DNA of 64,000 nucleotides, taken from contig NW_025062475.1 in the NCBI RefSeq assembly GCF_000002995.4, forward strand, positions 1,488,001 to 1,552,000, given 5' to 3'. Numbering within the stretch: the stretch's first letter is position 1; each line of letters opens with the position of its first letter. Positions 49,675 through 61,812 of this stretch are shown in pieces. The notes below the pieces were generated by a model, which was not told where the DNA came from, did no database searches, and was given only the letters and a program-made list of their open reading frames with translations. The position numbers and the translations under genes were made by a program. Source of the stretch: Brugia malayi (Eukaryota > Nematoda > Chromadorea > Rhabditida > Onchocercidae).

Positions 49675-52179
49675 TCATGAATCACCAGTAGCACTTATTT
49701 TATCCAACAATTTATTTTCCGCATCCAAATCTACTAATGACGTATATCGTGACCAATACGATGTATTAGAATTCTTTGGATTGCCTACAGCTGACACTTT
49801 CTTCGTACCATCATGGATTATCTCTCGTAACAGTCTAAAAATTCATTTGCATTAAAAAAAAATCCCTCTCTTATCTGCCAACTCTATCATTTTAAAGTAA
49901 ACAATTTCAATTATAATATTTCATTGCAATGCAATAAAAATTCTCGCTTATAGAAGGTTTAGTATACATTTACACTTTTTTTAACAAATGTTAAATATCA
50001 CTAAAGATTTTTGTTACGAAAGAAATTCACCTTTGGAGTTTTTGCAAGCAAGAAAGAGGTTTGACTTCTAGTAATACAGTGAACATCTTATTTTATTAAT
50101 AAATCAACTAAAAGAGCCAGGTGTCGTTCGACAAAAACACAACATAAATAAATAAATATTTATATATTCTTTGGAAAGCAGTGGTGTAGGCGCAGATAAT
50201 ATCAATGCACTGCAGTCTCCGTCCTTCTCAAAGACTCAAATGACAAGTGAAAAAGGGAGACATTTATTTTTTCCCGTTCATTTTTCGCATAATTCAAATT
50301 AAGAAAGAGCACTTATTCCTATTTTTTATTTAGCGATTTAAATTATGATTAAACACATTACCGATTTCGTTTCAGCATTTTCTGATAATACTCTTTACCA
50401 CCTTTGCTATGTGCCAACGAAACCCGAGCAGCATCGGCATCGGCCGATTGATCGGTAGCATGCCTAAAAAATTTGGTACATTTCACTATGGGTGAACAAA
50501 AATAGGATCTAAGAAGCGTTTAAATGCTTATTTGAATAGACCTAAGTGTCACAGTGCCTAGCTCCATTGAAAAGTGAATAAATTCGAATCAGGTTAATAT
50601 AAGGAAATTGGAACTTGGAAAAGATGAAGTGATAATGGCTGCTTCATAAACTCACCAATCAAGTTTGGCATTCTGTATACTGCCCCAGCATGCCGGAATA
50701 TTTAGAATTAAGGACAATCCACAAAACCACAGTACACTGCTAGTAAAATAATAATGTACTATGATTTGAGATAACATAAAGGCAATACTTGTATAACAAA
50801 GCCAGTAAAATACAAATAACGCCGTTCTTTTTATAGCTTCATGTGCAGTCAAATCACGCAGTACCAGGAATCTTAAGGCCTGAAAAATTATAAAGCTATC
50901 GGTGAAATGAACAAACAAAAATTAATAACCATTATAAAAAATTATCATGAATTTACCAAATAAAACCTGTCTGTTCCCAATTCCCAAGCTTTAGTTGCTT
51001 CAAAAAGATAACGATGAAGATAGCTAATTACAAACAAAATACACCAACATCGTCGCTAAGAAGGAATGTCTCAATTATCTGTCGACCAACATTTGATTCC
51101 CAAATGACGCATGCTTGCTCACCCATGAACAACATTGGTTCCAGTTTTTTCTTGCAGTAATCATAAGCTTCATTGAACGTTTGGAATTGTGTATAAAATG
51201 GTAAAGCTGTCCGGGCTCCCCACGGACTGTTAAGGGCTCCGTGTGTTACTGAATCCAAATACACTGAAAATATTTGTTCATTTCGAAATCATAAGACAAC
51301 AATAGTTGATTATACTATTAGATTATAATGAAGTAGGATAGGAGACGCTGTCTTCAAGCCTTCTTCATTCCAACTGTAAAGCATTATTTCCAGTACTCTT
51401 AACACTGGAAAAATAAGTTAAAAGCATAAAAATCATTCCAAAGCATCACTTAAAAAAATAGAATGTAAAGCACTAAAATGAAGCTTATTACTCAAAGATT
51501 TTCGATAATTCAAAGAAGGGAATTATCGAAAATTGACTGATTTTTATATATTAATATTAGATCATAACTTACTTTCTGAGGTTGAACAGTAAAAAGTGAT
51601 TCGTTTTCTTTTTTGTACTCGGTTACCTGACATTAAGAAGTTTTCATATTCCTACAATATTTAATTCTTTATTGTGACATCAATCACTACAGTGAATATT
51701 TCTCATTAAATGAGTAAAATATATATATATATTTCATTCAAGGAAACTAAAGCCGAATAACTCTCACGCAATTAGTAGTGCGGCTAATAAGAACAGTAAT
51801 CGACAGTAAATAGAGCCGCTAATAAATATTTCGTCAAAAGAATCACGTAAAATCAAAAGATAATGACGAAGAACAGAACAGTCAGTAAAATAAAATTTCA
51901 ACAATCATGTAAAATACTTTAGATTTGAAAATGAATTATGGAAGTCGTCATAACTAAATTTAATTCAAATCTTTAACCGCTTACTGAATCAACAATTTGC
52001 TGAAGATGACTGGGTAATACATTAGACACATCATATCGTTTCTCAAAGTATTCTTTCAAATATGGTCCATTGGCTAACAAATATATGGACGGAACTGATA
52101 ACACCGCTGAAGCAATTACACCAGTACGTATACGTCGTGCCCACTGCCTATTTATCTTCCATAAGAACTCTGTACTCAT
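49675..52179 (-). CDS. TMEM177-like membrane protein (copy A), one-base phase gap
   Basis: TMEM177 is an inner-mitochondrial-membrane protein that stabilises COX20/COX2 assembly in vertebrates. Exons: 51985-52179, 51573-51626, 51036-51263, 50957-50988 (32-nt microexon), 50656-50879, 50362-50463 and 49675-49834. They yield about 331 residues with an N-terminal hydrophobic segment, two central membrane helices (exon 50656-50879) and the family-like block SKGGKEYYQKMLKRNRLLRE. Assignment is from pattern memory and is moderate. The exon sum is 995 nt: the splice between 51573 and 51263 is one base out of phase. A single extra G before that donor would restore the expected Gln-Pro-Gln-Lys-Val reading. 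An alternative exon 1 donor (AGCG before GTTAAA) keeps phase but gives an unrelated basic segment. An acceptor TTTCAG lies three bases before the ATG. Confidence 0.58.
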
Positions 52180-52834
52180 CGACTGAAATAGGAACCGTGT
52201 TCGAATTCACATATGCGAGAATTTCATTATCTCTAATTTACTATTTCAAAAATTCAAACCATGGACACAATGAAATGTAAATTATTGTAAAAATAGCTAA
52301 TCAAAAGCCATTACAAACACACATAATTTTTTAGAAAAAATAATTTTTAAATTGATAAACAGTGGCATCAGTGCTTAATAATCATTTATATTTTATTAGC
52401 TTTTTATTTTGTACCCTAGCAAAGACTACAAAAACCGCAGAAGAGACAACTGTCTTAAATAACAAACTAACAACCAATAATAAGAAAACACTAAAAACTT
52501 CTTAAGTGGAAGTATATTCATGAATATACAAAAAAATAAATGAACACAGATATAGGATAAAGTGTTTATTCATACAGACGACGTTAACGAAAGAGGAGTA
52601 AGATGAACAAGAATCCATGTTGCTTGAAACGATACTGTCGCAATGAATACCTGAACCAGTACAAATTAAATGAGAATAATAAGGAAGAGTCATTGAAGTG
52701 CCGGAAAGGCAGTTCAAAATCTAACAAACATTAATTCCATTTGCAGAAACTGAAGTTATAATCTTCAAGATGTTATTAATTTCGCTAACCTTTCATCACC
52801 AATTGAAGGAGAAAAAATCGTTTGTAGATTAAAT

Positions 52835-55229
52835 CTACTTATGCGAATTATTGGTAGTAGAATTATTTTTCTGAGACTGTTCTGCAGCTAATTTTTGAAT
52901 AGCTTTCAATCGTTTCGAATAGGGCCATGAATCACCAACACTGTCACCATTTGCTGCAATAAATTCCGATTCCAAATCACCTAGAGCATTACGTATCCTT
53001 AAATTTGTTGCAGCTGATGAATTCAGGTACTGACGCGCACCCTCCACATATTCCGGAGAACTGAAACTGGAACGAAGTTTTCAAGGACTCAACGATAATT
53101 TAAAAATTTAAGCACTGGACTTGATTTATCTAATTTGAAGCATAATATAAAAAACCCAACATGCAGTGAAATTTTTTTTTTTTTTTGGATGTGTTTTCTT
53201 CGCTGAACTACCTTTTCGTTGCTGTGAGTATAACAACCTTTCGGAATCTGTGATGCAGTAAATGAAAATATGAAATGAGATTAATCACTTTAAATAGACT
53301 TGTCAATTTTGATCAATTGTTGTGTGTAAAAAGGAATAAAAAAAAAATTACTCAGCACAAGCATTATAGTCTAGCATCATTTCACTCTGTGAAAAGAAGT
53401 TTCTCATGGCATTCTGGAAAATAACGGCTGCCAACGGCATCAATACAGCCAAAGAACCATAAGAAACGATGCGACCATAACGCATTAAACACATGAAAGA
53501 TAAACACACAACACTTGACAATAAAATCCACATGGAAACGGGTACCAAAATAAATTGGCGACTGAAAATGTGATCTGTGAGATCAGGTTTAATTATTTTG
53601 TTTATATAATTCAAAATAAAATTTCAAGGATTATTGAAAGTTTTGAAAGTTAACATGCTAAACTATGAAATATTAAACATTCTGACTTAGAAACACAAAA
53701 TATTATCAGGAAGAGAACATAAATGCTGAATGACACGGAATTATTTATACTAATGATTTAATACCTATTAGCCCTGAGTAATTCACGTCGGATAAGAAAG
53801 CGACGAGCTGCTTCTGATAGAAAATAATCATCAAATATATGCTTTCCAATGTCCGTTGTAGTATCCAAAAATTTCCTTTTGCTGTAAATTGGAGCAATTA
53901 AAAATTCGAAAATATAAAGTCTTGAAATTTCCACATGGAAGAGGAAAAGTGGTAGATTGGACCATTATGAAACACAAAAGTTTTACAAAAAAGTATAACT
54001 TTTACAAAATAAGCCCCTTTATATATAATAACTTTAAACCTTGGTAGTCTGCTGATCTTTGTCTTATATTATAATCTGAAAGGGTTACATAATACAAAAA
54101 AGTTTCTCACATCATTTAGATTTAACAAAGAAAAGCTTTCATAGATTAAATATCAAAGAAAAGTTGTTATAGATTAAGGACAAACCCTAAAAGGAAACCG
54201 TTCGTTTTGACATTAACTATCTGTTTCATTTTGGGTAATTCGGACAAATTTTTTGCTACAGCACGCAAAGGCAATAATAGTTCGAAACCATTTCTAAAAT
54301 AAAAACCTCCACGCCATTCTGGATCCAATGAATCGGTCACGGCAATATTGGTCTACAGAAAAATTAAGATTATTCTTATATAATTCTATCAATATGCATT
54401 CGGAAGTGATTGAATACATACTACTGACTTCGGAACTTATTTTTTCATATTAGGTACGGCATTAACTAAAATAACTGAATTATTGAATCATTACCTTTTC
54501 AGCTCACTGACCAGAAAGTCGGCAAAATCTAACAGGAATAGGGTTAAATTGTTGACATTTGGAGTTGAAAATAAGATAACTCACATGTCCACTGTTATGA
54601 CTTAAATAAAAAAAATAATAAGTTGCTTACATTAACTTTCATTAACAAATTTTTCAATTTATCCAATTCACTTTCTACCATATCCACAATCTCGTCAGAG
54701 ACATTGTAAACGATAGTTCTTTTTCCAAAGTCAATCCTTAATTTAAGGTTATCAACAGGAAGCAAGAAAAATAAATCAATTTTGCCTACAAATTTTTTCT
54801 TACAGAAGAAAATAATATTAGGGACAAATAATTTGACCTATTCCAAATCCAAGTTTCATAACGACTTTTATAAATAGTCATTCCAAGAGTGAAAAATCGA
54901 CATAATATTAATCCTAAAGCTAATAAAGGACGTCTTAAATCATTCTATGCTATTAATACTCTTCGAGTAGTATAGAATAAAACAATATATATAAGGCCTA
55001 TAAAATAGCACAAAAATTTTTTGTGCATAAAATTGAACTATATATTAAACTAAAGATATCAAAAATAGATATTTCGCTAAACGATATTTAGACTATCAAA
55101 ATTGCCAAAGCTGTACTAGCATTAGTTTTAAACTTACAAGCCATTATGAAATGCAAGCAAAGCAGTAGGATATGTGCCCATACCAATAATAGCAGCCATT
55201 TGCAATGCTCTCTTCTCCCATTTCGACAT
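52835..55229 (-). CDS. TMEM177-like membrane protein (copy B)
   Basis: Six minus-strand exons (55138-55229, 54631-54736, 54186-54352, 53765-53881, 53352-53561, 52835-53060) join with consistent phases into 305 residues. Architecture parallels copy A downstream: an N-terminal hydrophobic segment, a polar middle, two membrane helices in exon 53352-53561 (VPVSMWILLSSVVCLSFMCL and the next one) and then SPEYVEGARQYLNSSAATNLR, equivalent to the GG-x-EYY block of copy A. The C-terminus is Asn/Ser-rich. I interpret the pair as an old tandem duplication, since sequence similarity is low while order is kept. An acceptor TTTCAG lies just upstream (transcript start about 55238). The exon 1 sequence is partly duplicated at 55510-55565. 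Confidence 0.55.
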
Positions 55230-55509
55230 CAATTTGACCTGAAATTAATCGAAAAATGAATTATGGTTCTCACCAACACAACAAAAACAAGCCAAACCTC
55301 TTCATATCTCCTTTCTATTTACTCATTATATTTCGAACCAAGCATTCAGAAAAGCTATCATCGTGATGAACTATTAATGGACCAAGTGGATACTGAAAGC
55401 AATGATATTATCACAGTTAGAGAGGATTGGCATTATAGTTAGTGGATTAAGTGGTATGTGGTGTAGCTATGGAGTAATGATATTTGCTACGTAAACGTGT
55501 GGATATAGT

Positions 55510-55565
55510 CATTATGAAATGCAAGCAAAGCAGTAGGATATGTGTCCATAGTGAGAATGGTAGCC
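55510..55565 (-). pseudogene. Relic duplicate of TMEM177-like copy B first exon
   Basis: Positions 55510-55550 match 55142-55182 with one substitution over 41 bases. Read on the minus strand the copy gives MDTYPTALLAFHND, against GTYPTALLAFHNG in the real exon, in the same frame. The donor found after the real exon is missing here. It is either an exon relic or an alternative 5' segment, and it lies in the short space between the two divergent clusters. Confidence 0.75.
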
Positions 55566-55651
55566 TCAGCTACGAAATATAGGTTTTATTTCGTATATAA
55601 TTCTCTCACACTGTTAATGTTTAATGGTTGATTCATAGAAACTTTATTATC

Positions 55652-58072
55652 ATGAGCGATATCGAACGAGACGATATTTCATTGCAACATCAATTTGAGT
55701 TTTGTGAAGATATCATCAAAAAATTGGAGGATGGGAAGCAAAGTACGAAGGATTTGCAGGTAAAGTGACAGATTTAAGTTGAATCTGATATCATAGGTGA
55801 GATAGGCCTGATTTACTTTTGTTAGCCTAAGTGAAGCAGTAGGATTATATGCAAAACTGTGATAGTATTTACTTTTCCTTTTCGTTGAGGTCTTTGATAA
55901 CATGGATAATTTTTGCAGGACCAGTTAAAACAGTGTGAGGAGAAATTAAAACTTTTGACAAAGGAAGTATCGGCTCGTTCGTTATTCAGTAGTAACGAAA
56001 GTGTTGACGAATTGTCGACTAGATCGTTGAATTATTTATTCTTACCTTATTATTTGGCTACCGTAACACAAAATCTTATTGTTGAACCGGAAGAGCGGCT
56101 TTCATCTTTGGACCGCGCTAAGGTTAGCCTTTTCTTTTAAACAGGAATGTGTAAGTTTTCTAAATCCGAAACAATGTTTAGATCAAGGGAAATGATAAAC
56201 TTCTTATGCATTTAGATTTTCGATTGTACTGATGTAAGTACCAAGTGAAAGGATGTTAGGTTTCGAGTTCCACATTTTATTGCCTTTTCTAAATATTTAA
56301 AGGTTTTCTTTCGATGTTTAAGCGTCTTACGTATATGCTACCACTGAAAAAGTGGAAATGTTGGATGTCACTAAGTTATATTTAGATTATTTAAAAACAT
56401 ACTGTTTGTTTAAACAAGGCAAATTTTCAGATTTATTTGCGAGACTTTTTGAAAAGGTTGAGATCATACAGTATTATTGACTTTGATTTGTGGGGATTAA
56501 ACGGAGACAATGGAGAAAAAGAAAAAGGAGAATCGAAGCATGATATTGATCTCTCTAAACAAAGGGAATTAAAATTGCGGCGATTCCAACAGGAAAAAGA
56601 GTTGGAAGAACTGGTGAAAAGTTTGGAGTCCGAATTATATACAAATACAGATGATGACGGATTGATGGTTAGTTTAATATAAGAGGTTCTCTAGTATTAA
56701 TGAATTTGTTTCATGTACCGACTCAGGTCTGTAATTTATTGACGCATGAAAAAATATTAGGTAAAGGGAGAGGAAGTATGTCAACATTAACCGAATCGTT
56801 TACCTGTTCAAATGGGAAGTCATCGATGCAGAGCTGGAATTAGTTCGGAATATTACTGGAAATTAATTCGGAAAAGTTTGGATAGCATTTTTAGAAATAA
56901 TGGTAAGAGGATGTTGGGACGGACTGTTTATCTTAATTTCATGTTCAGTAATTTGCGTCAATTTTTTATTTGTTGCACTTATAGCTTTTCTCCTTTTTTT
57001 TTGCTCTTTTAGCGCGAATTGATTCTAAATCGTTTGCACCTTGCTGCAATGAAAAGTATAGATGAAATGGGACAAATCGATCAAGAAAGGCCAATGGTGG
57101 AACACATGTTGAAAATCCAAGCAGGACAAGCTGAAATTTTACCAAAACAGCCAAGTATGTTTTCCTTTTTTTTTTATTTTTGCTTTTGAGTTCAAGTAAA
57201 TGTAGGAGTCATTATAATTAGTTGTTAATGTTAAATGGGATATTTCATGCTTGCTACTTCACACAATGATACTGTTTGAGATACAGTCTTTTCCCAATTT
57301 ATTGCATTATATCTCAAAATGCTAACTGAAATAGATCTTTCCTGTCAATGTTAGTAATAGAGTATTGAACCAGTGAAAAAAGGAAACATTTTAAATAATA
57401 ATCATATCCATCAAATAACTGTTTTATTTATAATGGACTTGCAGTGAACCGGTTTACACCAACTCCATACATAATAACTCGGGATGAAGTGCAAAAGAAA
57501 GTTTTTGGTCTGGGATATCCAAGTATACCGACGATGACCGTAAACGAGTGGTATGATGACATGGTGAAAAATGGGAGGTATTGTATTATGTTCTCTACTC
57601 TGTCCCTCTAGTTTCGACTTTCAGAAATACGGCAAATCAAAGAAAGTACTACATTAAATTTGTAGTGTAGTTTGAAATAATCTTAAACTAGAATGCGAAG
57701 TTTTCCAGATTCAGTGCAATAAATCCAAGTTCATCTGAAAACAGCTCTAACTCAAATGCTGTGGATGAAGAAACAAGGGAAGAGCAGGAACGAGCTCGTC
57801 TCCAAAGATGGGATGAATATAAAGATCGTAAGTGGTATTACTTTTTAGTAAGTATGATAAACTTTTGCAGTTTATCCTACTGTTATCATGTGACGTTAGA
57901 TCTCATTTGATGCTTTATTATATCGCAGTGATTTACATTCTAGGCACAACTACATGTGATGTTCGAACACCTAGTAAAAAAATCACATTAAAGAAGTGGA
58001 ATTGATACAGTTTTATCAAAGTTTGTTTCAGATCATCGTCGTGGTTGGGGAAATATGCATAATAAGGGCTGA
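55652..58072 (+). CDS. ppfr-4: IGBP1/alpha4/Tap42 homologue, PP2A-family phosphatase regulator
   Basis: Alpha4/Tap42 binds catalytic subunits of PP2A, PP4 and PP6 and links them to TOR signalling. Seven exons (55652-55759, 55919-56122, 56431-56667, 57013-57154, 57445-57577, 57709-57827, 58032-58072) encode 327 residues in phase. The N-terminal half is helical (TPR-like bundle) with the block SLNYLFLPYYLA and RDFLKRLRSY followed by charged linker. The C-terminal half has the family phrase PTPYIITRDEVQKKVFGLGYPSIPTMTVNEWYD (residues about 230-262 by model) and ends RRGWGNMHNKG, very like the Gly-rich end of alpha4 proteins. A polyadenylation signal AATAAA lies at 58125-58130. PHAX starts about 1 kb downstream on the same strand. 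Confidence 0.93.
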
Positions 58073-59052
58073 AAAGGATTTCTTAATTCGATGTTAAACT
58101 TGAATGCAGTTATAATGCTTCATTAATAAATTGGATTTCTTTGTGGGATTTGCAGTGAACTTTGGTTTGTAGTGAACCTCTTTGCTCATATTTTTAGATT
58201 GCCACTTTGTAGTATTTCCTTATTTTAGATTGTTCCTTATACAGCGTTCCTAATATTGTAGTCTGCAATGGTTTGTCTCAACTTTTGTTTATCGAAATTC
58301 TTGAAGAAGTAAAACTGTTTGCTTTATGCGCCATTTTAGTCCAATTTCATCTTCTTAAACACCATAATTTTGGATGTTTGCATGTAAGCTTTATTGAATG
58401 AAAAATCTTTTTCTTCTTATATATTCGTCATGTTATTTTTTTCCCCATTATCTTGTAAGGAAAATATTAATATTCTCCAAATGTTAATTCTATTTATTTC
58501 TTGAATTTGATCCCTTAATAAATTTTCATGACATTGTATTTCTGTGGTGCTATGTATAAAAAGATTTTAAAAATTGAAGGATGTGTTATATTTTTAAAGC
58601 GATTGCTTATATAATGCAATTCATTACTTCTCATTTTATTGTTACTGTTCTCCGTTCGCATTATTCATAATTATTTGGTGCAAGCGCCGCCTGTTTGAAT
58701 TAAAGCTATGTTTCAGACGTCGCGGGATCTCTTTTTTCTTTTTTTTAGGCTGAATGTTGATTACAAGTAACGGAGCTCGTATAAATTAGTTAAATTAAAA
58801 CATTGGATTAATCATTATATTATTTCGTATGTTAATGATGGTAGTTTTTATTGGATCTCGTAACAAGATATAATGACGTTTGCATTCATTGGTTTTCTAC
58901 CATTTTTCAGTATAGAATATTTTTGTTTCGTAATGAAGCGTGTACATTTCTCCGTTTTTTATTTATTTATTTATTATTTTTTTTTTTTTTTGAAGATGTG
59001 AATTTCGTCGTTTATTGACGCTATTCCGCATGAGAATTCAGTATTTCAGGAT
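58073..59052. other. Spacer between IGBP1 and PHAX genes
   Basis: It holds the IGBP1 3' UTR, with AATAAA at 58125-58130, and low-complexity T-rich sequence just before PHAX. No coding exon was seen. Confidence 0.6.
58125..58130 (+). promoter_or_regulatory. AATAAA polyadenylation signal of the IGBP1 gene
   Basis: AATAAA occurs 53 bases after the IGBP1 stop codon, a usual distance for a nematode 3' end. Confidence 0.6.
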
Positions 59053-61812
59053 ATGTATCGTGTGAATAAAAGTTACGATGAATCATCGAGTGATGATGAG
59101 GGCCCCTCCTTACCCAAGGAACAGAGATTGGATGGTACTGGTTACAAAACAAAAGATTGTAAAGCTGGAAGGTAAATTTATATCAACTCAAATATCGGAG
59201 ATGGTTTATAACAAAAAGTCTTAAAGTTTTTTGGGAAAACTAGATCACACAAATATTTTTAGCAAAGCCGCGCAAATGTGGACAGATTTATTAGTTGAAC
59301 AAAGTCTTTCTGAAACGTTTTCTGATAAAGTTGGAGTATATCGAGGTGAAAATGACATGGTGAAGCGCGGTGTTGAAAGTTACATTCTTCCTGATCTGCG
59401 TTGCACAAGTAGTGATCAAAAAATACGATATCAGACGGTAGTGACACTTTTGTAATTTCTTTTGTTTTTGTGGTTTCTCATCAATTTCAAACTGCATTAC
59501 TCATAACTGGAAAAGGAGAATTTGTTGCAAATGTGTAAAATATAGCTGAGTTGAATAGAAAGAGTTAAATTACTATGCTGAAATGTGTTTGGACTAAGTG
59601 AAGTATTCGGAAATTTATCTAGATGCCATTTACATAAGATGGGGAAGAAAAGATTGTACTTGATTCTATCTAGGGACCATAAATATTTCAGGAAATTTTC
59701 AAAATGTTTCATTTATAATATCATTATGAATGCTCTTTTGTAGAACCGTGAAATTTCACCAAATCCAAATAACAATGAACCGTTTGATTTCATCGCTGAT
59801 GAAGAAAAAATCGAAAAGTTTTCAGACAAGGTGCGAATATTTTGTTCTAAGCTCTTTTTGTCAACATTTTCAGTTACAATGTTAATGAAAAGCGTAAATA
59901 GGTGTCTTAAATGAAAATAAACTAAAAGTTTTTCCAGTACGAAAAATGTCCACGTGCATATGGTGGCGATTATGACAGACAAAGACCAATAAGTTTCACT
60001 GGTCAGGAAAAAAACAATAGAGAATCATGGAAGCATTCTGCTTCCACATCAAGAAGTACCTCACGCGGTATTGGAAAACGGAGACGAAATAACTACGATC
60101 CAAATAGAAGTTTGTTTTCTTTATTATTATGAATGAAATTCACGTAAAATTGACACTGCTAGCTACCACTCGTTGAATGATATGTAGTAATAAATCTCAT
60201 TAAATTGTGCTACTTGAACTAAGTCAACGAACAGGTTTTATATTTGTTATAGAAATTGTAATGAGCTAATATGCAAATTAGATACGCTTTAAAAGCTATA
60301 GTTTCTTTTAAACTTGATTTCAGGGAACGGCAATAGAATCACCAAGAACGTCGGAATCATAAATAATGCTTTGAAGCATCAGAAAGGCGAGCGAAATCCA
60401 AGTTTGCTGTCGAGTACTGATTACTCATTGGAGACACTGTTGACGACAGAATTCCCGGAAAATATTAGTATTAGCGAACTGGCTGAACGTATTGTAAGAG
60501 CATTAGGTGAACGGAATGAAAAGTTCTTGCGGAGGCTAGTATTTTGAAATTTTTGTATGAGAAATTATATATTTTAATTTTAATCCGGAACATAGTTCTG
60601 GTTATTTAGGACATCGAAGGAGCAAAAGGAAAGTAATTAGACCTTGCTGGAATTCCGTGACAAGCAGTCCTTTTTTCTTCATTTTTGCAAACACGTGAAG
60701 CTATGAAATAGCTGTAAATAATGGTTCAAGAGATTAGTTTGCCTATTTATTCTTTAACTGAGTTCTGATTTTGTTATGTGAGATTTATTTTTCTTTTTAA
60801 TTTTTATGGATTTCATATACATTTAGCTTTTTGTTTGCTTTTTTAAAGTTGATCTCTGATTGGAAATTATTACAGCGTAATAATTGAAATAGGAGAAGAG
60901 AAAGCCCTGGAATTGTTTGAAGCAACGCGTGGAATAGAAGCATCTGGTGGTATGTTGATTGCTGACGGTACACGTCGACGCACTCCCGGTGGTGTCTTCA
61001 TGACTTTGTTTAAGACAGATCCCGATATTCAGCCTCTACTGAAGGTCGAATCTTGACTTTATTTTCCTATTCTTTTTTTTATTATAGTGTATGGTAATTT
61101 AATGTATTTCATATCTAATTATAGAATAATTCCATATCTAATTGTAGGAATTTGGTAAGTAAGATATTGTGCTTCTTTTGTAATGAAATTAATTTCCTTT
61201 CTTGCTGAAACAAGCAAATAATTGGTACTGTAATGTTGATCGTATTCTGATAAACTGAACGAAACATATTACTAGAACTGGCTTGCTGATTTATCAATCA
61301 AAATTTCATGTAAAACTAGAAATTCGTTCGATCAAAACTTAGTTTTTATTTTCTATTTTTTGTATTGCAGGAAGTTGCACTGAATATGTAAGTTGAAATT
61401 TTTTACTTTTTAGAAAAAAGTATGTAATCTGCAGAAGACTGCTACTCGAGAAATAAGAATTGCAAAGCGACGAGGGGAGAGGGAAGCAGCAAAAGCATTT
61501 GATATTACGCCTGAAAAGGTAATTTATGTTGGAATTACAAAATTATCTTCAAGAAAGAAATGAAATACATCATTAAGAAATTGAGACGGGTTTTAAATAT
61601 TGTAGTAAGATTACCATATTTTCAAAACACTTTTGCAAATAATGCAGTTGCTAGTTCTACGACGATTTGTGGCACTTATTTATTTTAAGGTCGAGATGCT
61701 AAAAAAATTATCGACAGCATCAGAAGTGTTACTTGAAAAATCAGTAAGTGAAAGAAAATCTCCTCCGATATAATGAATGATATCTAAAATCTTCGTTTTT
61801 TTTTTTCAGTAA
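59053..61812 (+). CDS. phax: PHAX, phosphorylated adaptor for RNA export
   Basis: PHAX bridges capped U snRNA, the cap-binding complex and CRM1 for nuclear export. Exons 59053-59171, 59263-59437, 59744-59830, 59938-60109, 60324-60534, 60876-61044, 61414-61518 and 61690-61743 are in phase. The stop TAA (61810-61812) is the first codon after the last acceptor, giving 364 residues. The RNA-binding domain runs from about residue 185 to 330, with ISELAERIVRALGE, ALELFEATRGIEASGGMLI and the signature GTRRRTPGGVFMTLFK. N-terminal acidic Ser-rich sequence (DESSSDDEGPS) and an Arg-rich stretch are typical. The intron after 60534 has a GC donor, the only one that keeps phase. Retention of the last intron would stop at 61773 instead. 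An acceptor TTTCAG lies just before the ATG. Confidence 0.9.

Noticed and set aside
61148..61387. Two possible microexons in PHAX (61148-61154 and 61371-61387; together 24 nt, in phase)
   Set aside because: The second would leave an intron of only 26 nt (61388-61413), too short for nematode splicing, and the family does not require the extra residues.
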